Part shown: in pieces, positions 1 through 4,109 of the stretch | Numbering within the stretch: the stretch's first letter is position 1 | How the letters are laid out: the number at the start of each line of letters is the position of its first letter | From: Dehalococcoidia bacterium | Lineage (GTDB): Bacteria > Chloroflexota > Dehalococcoidia > GIF9 > AB-539-J10 | Assembly (NCBI GenBank): GCA_029859145.1 | Contig: JAOUDT010000102.1 | Coordinates: 1 to 5,120 of the forward strand | Reading direction: 5' to 3' | DNA length: 5,120 nt | Translations under genes and position numbers: made by a program | Notes under the pieces: generated by a model | Database searches by the model: none | What the model saw: only the letters and a program-made list of their open reading frames with translations | Told to the model about the DNA's origin: nothing

Positions 1-289
1 CTTTGAACCACTGAAAGCGGGTCGCCCCAAAAGATCCTGTTTTGTTCGCAGAATCCCAACAACTGAAAACCAGTTCTAAATAGTATGACGCCAAAATAAC
101 GCCAATTTTCCAGTTATGATTCGAGGCTAACGGAGTCCGTGGCAATAATACCATAGCAATAAAAACGACAAAGGCCGATAACGGCAGAAGTCGCTCAGAT
201 AACAATAACCCCAGAATTCGAAACGGTGATTCCGTCACTGTGACGTAGATTACGGTTGGAGCTAGTCCATCGCCCAATCCGAAGGGCAT
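1..289 (-). CDS. Partial hypothetical membrane protein, runs off the left edge
   Basis: The minus frame is open from the left edge back to a stop at 305-307. Two starts are possible. ATG at 287-289 gives at least 96 residues and includes the dispersed repeat. GTG at 236-238 gives at least 79. Neither has a convincing ribosome site; an AAGAGG lies too close to the ATG. From the ATG, residues 34-49 (LLPLSAFVVFIAMVLL) and about 62-76 are hydrophobic and could cross the membrane. A charged ..SPFRILG..SER.. stretch precedes the first helix. The case for real coding is a second, decayed copy at 3601-3714 that keeps the same protein frame (FRILG, ERLLPL, VVFI.MVL) while the DNA differs. I do not recognise the family and assign no function. 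The C-terminus is outside the window. Confidence 0.6.
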   Translation of the reverse strand, partial: MPFGLGDGLAPTVIYVTVTESPFRILGLLLSERLLPLSAFVVFIAMVLLPRTPLASNHNWKIGVILASYYLELVFSCWDSANKTGSFGATRFQWFK

Positions 290-297
290 ACCTCTTG
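254..297. repeat. Dispersed intergenic element, copy 1
   Basis: The core GCCCAATCCGAAGGGC (272-287) forms a 4-bp hairpin. AT/AT pairs (269-270 with 288-289) extend it around a bulged C. An outer helix GGAG (258-261) with CTCT (292-295) is possible. Similarity to copy 4 continues to about 320 (..GATATCTGTC.. against ..GATACCTGTC..). Similarity to copy 2 continues leftward (ACGGTTGGAGCTA against ACGGTTGAAGCTA). On the minus strand this copy reads GMPFGLGDG and continues in frame into the left-edge membrane gene, so it could be the start of that gene rather than a regulatory element. Confidence 0.75.
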
Positions 298-434
298 TTG
301 ATATTTAGATATCTGTCATTGAGCTGTTTGAGTTCCGGGAATAACGTGAGAGTCCGCGGCGACCCACAGCTACCATCTTCACCGACGGTTCTCTATTTCA
401 GAAAGCGCTTGTCTTGCTCATTTGAACCTAGCGA

Positions 435-1187
435 CTAATTGGCATGCGAAGGTTTACGAAAGAGATACATCGCCCAACCGACCGTATCACGACCCCAGTG
501 TAGGTAATTCGTTCGTCCGCGGGCAACGCGGGTTAATATCTCGGATACATCAGGGTCGTCTGGATTATCCCTGGCATGCATTTCGGCCGCATACCACTGA
601 AGCGACTCATACCGGTCCCAATCGTCCTGATTACTGACCATCGTGTACAGCGGGAACAGTCCTTCGTCTTCGCCAACAAGTACATTCTCGCAGTGCGTGC
701 CAAACATATCACGCGTGAGGTTCTCGGCAACCAGATATGCGTCATCCGGGTCCTTGAGCCAGAAGGCTTCACCGACGAGAATGAGGGCATCCGGCTTTGT
801 CATAGTCTTCAAAGTACTTAGAGTCCCTCGATGTCCCTTATACACCCATGAAGCGCCGATGCACATGGCGAGGTCGAAGAGTTGGTCGGGGCTGTAGTCT
901 GCTCCGTCCATGTTGAGGATTTGGATTTGAGCACCGGGCACCCGTTCTCTCAGCTTTTGTATCGCGTCCGTCACGCAATATGGAGAGATGTCGACCCCGA
1001 TGCCGGATATCTCGTACCGCTCTGCCAGCCTCGTCAATAACTCTCCCTTGCCGCAGGCAATGTCGAGCACGGTAGACCCTGGATTCAGTCTCAGGAGCCC
1101 AACTAGTTCATCGAGCTTCGCTCTACTTGTCGGATTGCAGACTTCGTGGTAGCGATGGGTTACGTCGTAGAACTTCCATGTATCCAC
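435..1187 (-). CDS. Class I SAM-dependent methyltransferase
   Basis: A predicted cytoplasmic enzyme of 250 residues that would transfer a methyl group from S-adenosylmethionine; the acceptor is unknown. The Rossmann-fold SAM site is clear. Motif I is VLDIACGKGELL (residues 40-51), the acidic residue after strand 2 is D66 in GIGVDIS, and the later motif is LFDLAMCIGASWV (103-115). The N-terminus WKFYDVTHRYHEVCNPTS matches the opening I associate with a widespread group of environmental methyltransferases ('DITHR..CNPTS..K.DEL'). Length is normal and the frame is intact. The start is GTG, supported by AAGGAGAG six bases upstream; no in-frame ATG fits as well. A TATTAT on the minus strand (1215-1220) could be a -10, but no good -35 goes with it. 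The gene stands alone, 211 bp from the next gene upstream, with dispersed element copy 2 in that gap. Confidence 0.9.
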   Translation of the reverse strand: MDTWKFYDVTHRYHEVCNPTSRAKLDELVGLLRLNPGSTVLDIACGKGELLTRLAERYEISGIGVDISPYCVTDAIQKLRERVPGAQIQILNMDGADYSPDQLFDLAMCIGASWVYKGHRGTLSTLKTMTKPDALILVGEAFWLKDPDDAYLVAENLTRDMFGTHCENVLVGEDEGLFPLYTMVSNQDDWDRYESLQWYAAEMHARDNPDDPDVSEILTRVARGRTNYLHWGRDTVGWAMYLFRKPSHAN

Positions 1188-1193
1188 CTACAT

Positions 1194-1201
1194 CTCTCCT
1201 T
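1194..1201 (-). promoter_or_regulatory. Ribosome binding site of the methyltransferase
   Basis: The minus strand reads AAGGAGAG, six bases before the GTG at 1185-1187. It decides the non-ATG start. An ATG lying between the site and the GTG is followed at once by TAG, so it cannot be the start. Confidence 0.75.
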
Positions 1202-1323
1202 CAATTCAGATGGCATAATACTAACACGAATATGCCCCCGGTAACCGAAGAACTACAGGCAAATCGTCGTTACGCCACTGACTAGCTCAGTAAACTTTCA
1301 GGATAGCTTGCGTGATAGACAAC

Positions 1324-1369
1324 GGTTGAAGCTACGCCATCGCCCAATCCAGAAGGTATACCCGCGTAG
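1324..1369. repeat. Dispersed intergenic element, copy 2
   Basis: This copy shares CCATCGCCCAATCC exactly with copy 1, and the preceding ACGGTTG(A/G)AGCTA. It lies between the TIGR04076-type gene and the methyltransferase, about 140 bp 5' of the latter. The inner hairpin is weaker (GCC with GGT). A perfect 6-bp inverted repeat CTACGC (1332-1337) / GCGTAG (1364-1369) encloses the core. The minus frame reads GIPSGLGDGVASTVVY, parallel to GMPFGLGDGLAPTVIY of copy 1, then stops after a further ten residues. Confidence 0.75.
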
Positions 1370-1398
1370 AAATTCAGCTACATTTCGCTGATTTGCTC

Positions 1399-1653
1399 TT
1401 AGGACGAAGTCCGTCTGAGTTCAAAAACCACCGCGTTTTCCGGGTCGGGACAGGCAATCGTAGCTTTGTTCGGGTCTTGCTCCCACGGGAATGAAGCGCC
1501 ATAAAGCATGGCCTGAGCAAACGGGAAAAGGGAGTGAAAAGCCCATGAGCAAACGTTGGGCGGGGTCTTTTCTCCCACGACAAACTCATCACCAACCTTG
1601 TGAGTTTCGCAAGGCCCCTTCCGTGATATTACCTTGGCTGTTACATGAAACAT
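1399..1653 (-). CDS. TIGR04076-family small protein
   Basis: A small protein of 84 residues without signal peptide or membrane helices, so probably cytoplasmic. Its pattern matches what I know as the TIGR04076 family, whose biochemical function is not established. The matching features are an N-terminal beta strand with a cysteine (GPCETHKVGDEF, residues 13-24), the central CSWAFHSLFPF (35-45) followed by a small-residue/FPWE turn, and the C-terminal CPDPENAVVFELRR (68-81). Three cysteines (15, 35, 68) sit in these conserved blocks, which could suggest metal or redox chemistry; that is inference. Length is typical for the family and the frame is intact. The ATG start has a strong AGGAGG. The gene lies 83 bp downstream of the membrane-protein gene, with a weak terminator-like hairpin between them. 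Confidence 0.88.
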   Translation of the reverse strand: MFHVTAKVISRKGPCETHKVGDEFVVGEKTPPNVCSWAFHSLFPFAQAMLYGASFPWEQDPNKATIACPDPENAVVFELRRTSS

Positions 1654-1658
1654 CTTAA

Positions 1659-1664
1659 CCTCCT
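1659..1664 (-). promoter_or_regulatory. Ribosome binding site of the TIGR04076-type gene
   Basis: A perfect AGGAGG on the minus strand, five bases before the ATG at 1651-1653. It is the strongest such site in the window and fixes the start. Confidence 0.8.
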
Positions 1665-1671
1665 GTGTATC

Positions 1672-1701
1672 TCATTACATGACGATTGTAACACTAGTCA
1701 A
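1672..1701 (-). promoter_or_regulatory. Weak promoter candidate for the TIGR04076-type gene
   Basis: On the minus strand TTGACT (1696-1701) is a good -35. TAATGA (1672-1677), 18 bp later, is only a poor -10. A better -10-like TACAAT (1685-1690) lies too close to that -35 to pair with it. Position just upstream of the gene and downstream of a possible terminator makes a promoter here reasonable, but the match is weak. Confidence 0.3.
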
Positions 1702-1710
1702 CTGTGCGTA

Positions 1711-1734
1711 GAAAAAGTTGCGGACTGCCAGTCC
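1711..1734 (-). terminator. Possible terminator after the membrane-protein gene
   Basis: On the minus strand GGACT-GGC-AGTCC forms a 5-bp stem with a 3-base loop (1722-1734). After four bases comes CTTTTT (T run 1712-1716). It starts three bases after the stop of the membrane-protein gene. The stem is short and the T run is not directly adjacent, so termination would be partial at best. Confidence 0.4.
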
Positions 1735-1736
1735 AG

Positions 1737-2090
1737 TCAAGCCTGAGATTTTGACCACTCTCTCTTCCTGAGACAGACGAAGATCAGTGGGGGAATCCCC
1801 ATTATCATTAAGAGAAACACCATGGGTGGGGAAGATATCAACGCACCTGGATCATCAGGGGCAGGGAGTGACCAGAAAGCCACGAGGAAAGAGAGAGCAA
1901 TAGCCGAAATGATAAAGAGGAGCAAAGCCGAAGCGAAGCACACTTTCCAGTATTTCTTCCCAAGGCAGAAGACCCCGCCAATAATGCTGAATACTGCCAA
2001 AATAGCAAGCAGTGCGCCAAGAGCAAAGTCAGGACTGTCACTGAGAAGAGCCGCCGCGAACGTCAACAAGAACGCACCAGTAATTATCAT
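1737..2090 (-). CDS. Four-helix hypothetical membrane protein, 5' end probably frameshifted
   Basis: A 117-residue inner-membrane protein with hydrophobic stretches at about 1-16, 22-43, 49-72 and 89-106 and a basic C-terminus (LRKREWSKSQA). I do not recognise a family. The ATG at 2090 has only a poor ribosome site and sits at the start of the first helix. The same frame is open further 5' to 2129 and encodes a basic RKRARIRTAAGIL, the cytoplasmic lead expected before that helix, but it has no usable start codon. Two bases after the stop of the lipoprotein gene, ATG at 2146-2148 (with GGAG eight bases upstream) starts MRESLVAEEG and then stops. Skipping one base near 2127 would give MRESLVAKRARIRTAAGILM joined to this protein. 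The native gene was therefore probably 1737-2148, translationally coupled to the lipoprotein. Confidence 0.7.
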   Translation of the reverse strand: MIITGAFLLTFAAALLSDSPDFALGALLAILAVFSIIGGVFCLGKKYWKVCFASALLLFIISAIALSFLVAFWSLPAPDDPGALISSPPMVFLLMIMGIPPLIFVCLRKREWSKSQA

Positions 2091-2115
2091 TAGAATACCT
2101 GCCGCTGTTCTTATT

Positions 2116-2148
2116 CTAGCCCTCTTCCGCTACGAGAGATTCTCTCAT
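2116..2148 (-). pseudogene. Displaced first codons of the membrane-protein gene
   Basis: The minus strand carries ATG and nine more codons (MRESLVAEEG), then TAG at 2116-2118. The ATG is two bases from the TAG of the lipoprotein gene and has a GGAG eight bases upstream, a classic coupled start. The frame overlaps the upstream extension of the membrane-protein frame (open from 2129) by 14 bases. One extra base around GCGGAAGAGG would explain the break. It could be a true mutation, an assembly error or, less likely, a recoding site. Confidence 0.5.
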
Positions 2149-2150
2149 TC

Positions 2151-3191
2151 CTACGGCTCCCAGCTCAAGAACGGATAGGTCACATTGTTGACCATGTTCC
2201 AGATATAGGACAAATTGCGTATGCTAGGATTTAGCACCCCAATGATATCCCACCCTGCTCCTGAAAACGTGATAAAGTCATGCATCTGCGTCGTATTCAG
2301 ACCTGTCCCGCCGTACGAAGTAGGTTGTCCGCTGGTTTCCGTGTCCCAGAAAGAGTTGGTTACAGTGCCGTACACACCATATCCCACCAGACCACCATAA
2401 TTGTAAGTGCCAGTCACGTTACCAATGGAATAAGAGTTGCTCACAGTGTCCTGATTCCGTCCCGCCAGGCCGCCAACGTTCCAATTGCCAATCACGCTGC
2501 CCGTGGCATGGCACTCGGTCACATTGCCTAGATTGGATCCCACTAGACCACCAACATCTGTATCGCCACCAACGTTGCCTGTGGAATAAGAGTTGCTCAC
2601 GGAGCCGCCATTCGTTCCCACCAGACCACCAACATATGCATCGCCAGCAACGTTGCCCGTGGAATAAGAGTTGCTCAGAGTGCTTTTTTCATTCCATCCC
2701 ACCAAGCCTCCAACAAAACTGTCGCCCCCCACGGTTCCAGTGGAGTAGGAGTTACTCACAGTGCCCTCATTGATTCCCACCATAATGCCAACTTGCCAAT
2801 AGCCAGTCACGTTGGCGTTCATCACGCCGACGCTTTTTACAGTCCCATTAGCGCAACCGAAAAGCCCTACACACGATCCGCTAGGGCGGTTGATAAATAA
2901 GTCCTTTATCTCAAAGCCTTGACCGTCGAGACTGCCGGTAAATCCATCAATGAGGTCCCCGATCGGTTGCCAACCCTTTCCACCATTGGCTGTCGGGCCA
3001 GCTAGATTCTGATAACCGGGCGTAGTGGAATCAAGGTCGTTCATCAGGGTATAATCACCATTCAGGTTGCCACTGATAGCAGCCAAGTCATGCCATGTCC
3101 GTATTTCAAGGTTTTGTGAACCATTGCCATCACAGCCTACTGTCCCTGCAATCAAGGCCAATACAGTCAGAAAGATGCCAACCCTTGCCAT
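2151..3191 (-). CDS. GLUG-repeat lipoprotein
   Basis: A predicted cell-surface protein of 346 residues. Residues 1-20 form a lipoprotein signal (basic start, hydrophobic core, lipobox TVGC with Cys20), so it is probably anchored outside the membrane. A region of about 100 residues follows that begins 'IRTWHDLAAISGNLNGDYTLMNDLD' in parts and includes GWQPIG..FTGSLDGQGFEI, the usual lead-in of this class. Six GLUG-type repeats of 26-27 residues follow (about 122-281). Each has a (V/Y)GGL(V/A)G core, or GIMVG in the first, and most end NSYS.G.V. The tail has SFWDTETSGQ..S.GGTGL.T.QM and PFLSWEP, also typical. The repeats are expected to form a beta-helix; roles in adhesion or carbohydrate contact are suspected for the class, not shown. 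The ribosome site (AAGG, about 8 bases from the ATG) is weak. A good promoter candidate lies just upstream. Confidence 0.9.
   Translation of the reverse strand: MARVGIFLTVLALIAGTVGCDGNGSQNLEIRTWHDLAAISGNLNGDYTLMNDLDSTTPGYQNLAGPTANGGKGWQPIGDLIDGFTGSLDGQGFEIKDLFINRPSGSCVGLFGCANGTVKSVGVMNANVTGYWQVGIMVGINEGTVSNSYSTGTVGGDSFVGGLVGWNEKSTLSNSYSTGNVAGDAYVGGLVGTNGGSVSNSYSTGNVGGDTDVGGLVGSNLGNVTECHATGSVIGNWNVGGLAGRNQDTVSNSYSIGNVTGTYNYGGLVGYGVYGTVTNSFWDTETSGQPTSYGGTGLNTTQMHDFITFSGAGWDIIGVLNPSIRNLSYIWNMVNNVTYPFLSWEP
2349..2828 (-). repeat. Coding tandem repeat, about 78-81 bp units
   Basis: Six imperfect units encode the GLUG repeats of the lipoprotein. On the plus strand the phrase GGAATAAGAGTTGCTCA recurs (around 2428, 2583 and 2661) together with ACCAGACCACCAACAT. 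DNA similarity between adjacent units is high enough for slippage or recombination to change the repeat number. Confidence 0.85.
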
Positions 3192-3211
3192 GTAATTAAC
3201 CTTCGACTATT

Positions 3212-3239
3212 ATTCTATCACTAGAGAGGGAACTTTCAA
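3212..3239 (-). promoter_or_regulatory. Sigma-70-type promoter candidate for the lipoprotein gene
   Basis: On the minus strand TTGAAA (3234-3239) and TAGAAT (3212-3217) are 16 bp apart. Each matches the consensus at five of six positions. Transcription would begin around 3203-3206, giving a very short leader before the ATG at 3191. The promoter lies between the gene and dispersed element copy 3, so that copy would not be in this transcript. Confidence 0.55.
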
Positions 3240-3266
3240 CAGGCCTCAAGGACGTTTTGAGATGAA

Positions 3267-3310
3267 GTCCGAGGCTAGTCAATCACCCAATCCAAAGGGC
3301 ATGCCCTCTT
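3267..3310. repeat. Dispersed intergenic element, copy 3
   Basis: The core CACCCAATCCAAAGGGCATG aligns base for base with copy 1. The inner hairpin has one mismatched pair (A3285 and C3300). The outer helix is GAGG (3271-3274) with CCTC (3305-3308), in exactly the columns of GGAG/CTCT in copy 1. The minus frame GMPFGLGD is broken by TGA. The right end abuts the tyrosine-recombinase remnant. Confidence 0.7.
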
Positions 3311-3439
3311 ATTGAAAGAGACCAGTTTCAAGCCCTAGGTGGGTGGGAAACTACGGCAGTGGTTGAACGCTATTCGAAGTCCCTTACCTTTGATAATGCC
3401 CTGCAACTATATAAGCAGGTCAATGGTGGTGCGGGTTGA
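3311..3439 (+). pseudogene. C-terminal remnant of a tyrosine recombinase/integrase
   Basis: The plus frame ending at TGA 3437-3439 encodes FQALGGWETTAVVERYSKSL and then TFDNALQLYKQV. This has the end-of-domain pattern of tyrosine recombinases. LGGW (Trp in the place of the second His/Trp) is followed eight residues later by a Tyr (ERY, codon 3371-3373) at the position of the catalytic nucleophile. The Arg, Lys and HxxR parts of the active site are missing. Upstream the frame runs into dispersed element copy 3 and stops at 3263-3265, and I see no start or ribosome site. This is a broken leftover of an integrative element, on the strand opposite to all intact genes. The left boundary is approximate. 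Confidence 0.65.
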
Positions 3440-3600
3440 GGACAGAATAAAAGATATCCTGTGCTGTCCATGCCCTAGGAATCGCCTCTAAAGTGCCTCT
3501 GGCACGATTGTGGCAACTGCTTAGACGCTCCCGGCAGCGGACCTAGAGAATGCTTCCACTCATACCGTTGGCCATGTGCGACCAGAGGGGTGCACAGACA
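3440..3600. other. Unassigned spacer after the recombinase remnant
   Basis: No gene is recognisable here. Two inverted repeats are visible: GGACAG (3440-3445) with CTGTCC (3464-3469), starting directly after the remnant's stop, and a perfect GTGCC-TCT-GGCAC (3493-3505). Neither is followed by a T run. I looked for a tRNA that could be an integration target and found no T-arm signature. Short open frames exist on both strands without start sites or familiar motifs. Confidence 0.4.
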
Positions 3601-3714
3601 TCAAACGGCAGTGAGAGACGACAATACCATACCAATAAAAACAACCATAACCAATAATGGCAAAAGTCGCTCAAATAACGCTGAACCCAAAATTCGAAAT
3701 CGCTATTATGTCAC
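3601..3714 (-). pseudogene. Decayed second copy of the left-edge membrane-protein N-terminus
   Basis: Read on the minus strand from the GTG at 3712-3714, this gives V, T, two stops, then RFRILG..LFERLLPL..VVFIGMVLSS and a stop at 3601-3603. It aligns without gaps with the left-edge gene from its GTG (codon 236-238): FRILG, ERLLPL, VVFI and MVL are shared. At DNA level plus-strand AAGTCGCTCA(G/A)ATAAC and (A/C)CCAATAAAAAC-like stretches match. Two in-frame stops right after the GTG and the short open part make it non-functional. Similarity ends near 3601. Element copy 4 lies about 210 bp 5' of it, whereas in the left-edge gene the element is adjacent. Confidence 0.6.
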
Positions 3715-3720
3715 TGGGTT

Positions 3721-3925
3721 CTTATCTCTTCTTAGCTGCAAAAGCAAAAGGTTGTCTATAGCTGCTATTCTGTTTTCGAGCCCCTTTTTATCCCTTTTAT
3801 TTGTTTTAACAGAAGCTTAAGAGTGACTATAAGAACGCTAAAAGGTTGTTAATTCTTGATTTCAAAGCTAATAGGCCCTTTTTTTAAAGCTAAAATGGGG
3901 GAGAAAATCGTGTGGTACCGGTGTT
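3721..3925. other. AT-rich spacer
   Basis: This stretch of about 200 bp has many A and T runs (for example seven T at 3877-3883) and TAGCTGC repeated at 3733-3739 and 3759-3765. It separates the decayed membrane-gene copy from element copy 4, which are adjacent in the copy at the left edge. It is thus either an insertion here or material lost there. I see no gene in it. Confidence 0.4.
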
Positions 3926-3973
3926 AAGAAGGAGTGCCATTGCCCAACCCGAAGGGCGTACCCCCCTTCTTGA
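3924..3973. repeat. Dispersed intergenic element, copy 4
   Basis: The core TGCCCAACCCGAAGGGCGTA has an intact inner hairpin GCCC/GGGC (3942-3945 with 3954-3957), plus an A-T and a T-G pair around the bulge. A perfect 7-bp outer inverted repeat AAGAAGG (3926-3932) / CCTTCTT (3965-3971) encloses it. This is the strongest stem of the four copies. Three extra C residues lie on the right side. Similarity to copy 1 continues to about 3990. The minus frame reads GTPFGLGNG, then diverges. Confidence 0.75.
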
Positions 3974-4073
3974 AATCAAGATACCTGTCTCTCACCAACT
4001 TGAATTTTCAGAGTAATCAAAGGGTTTATCAGAATGCGTATCTCCGACATCCCTCCGTCCGAGGCACACCTAT

Positions 4074-4094
4074 TGAGACCTCATGCATGTCTCA
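4074..4094. terminator. Hairpin just past the end of the right-hand gene
   Basis: A perfect 6-bp inverted repeat TGAGAC / GTCTCA has a 9-base loop. It begins 16 bases after the stop of the gene at 4110-5120 (minus). No T run follows on either strand, so it is at best a weak or factor-assisted terminator. Confidence 0.25.
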
Positions 4095-4109
4095 GATATC
4101 AAGTTGGAA

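Noticed and set aside
256..438. Plus-strand open frame starting inside element copy 1
   Set aside because: The other element copies do not keep this frame beyond a few codons, and the right part has no similarity to anything recognisable.
465..487. A fifth copy of the dispersed element in the methyltransferase 3' end (ATCGCCCAACCGACCGTAT)
   Set aside because: Only about 12 bases match, the hairpin partner GGGC is absent, and the segment is explained by the methyltransferase codons for DTVGWAMYL.
1374..1595. Minus-strand open frame of 73 codons
   Set aside because: It overlaps the TIGR04076-type gene in another frame; the latter has a perfect ribosome site and family motifs.
1822..2178. Plus-strand open frame of 118 codons
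   Set aside because: It is the antisense shadow of the membrane-protein gene, with an unlikely composition and no ribosome site; the minus frame has clean membrane helices.
2349..2828. Regular repeats that might be a CRISPR array or non-coding tandem repeat
   Set aside because: Unit length is a multiple of three, the frame is open throughout, and the units encode GLUG repeats; there are no unique spacers between short identical repeats.
3440..3600. A tRNA or attachment site next to the integrase remnant
   Set aside because: No T-arm sequence, no cloverleaf and no direct repeat of the remnant's flank could be found by eye; the inverted repeats there are short.
3590..3820. Plus-strand open frame of 76 codons
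   Set aside because: It covers the antisense of the decayed membrane-gene copy and part of the AT-rich spacer; the conserved frame is on the minus strand and no ribosome site precedes it.
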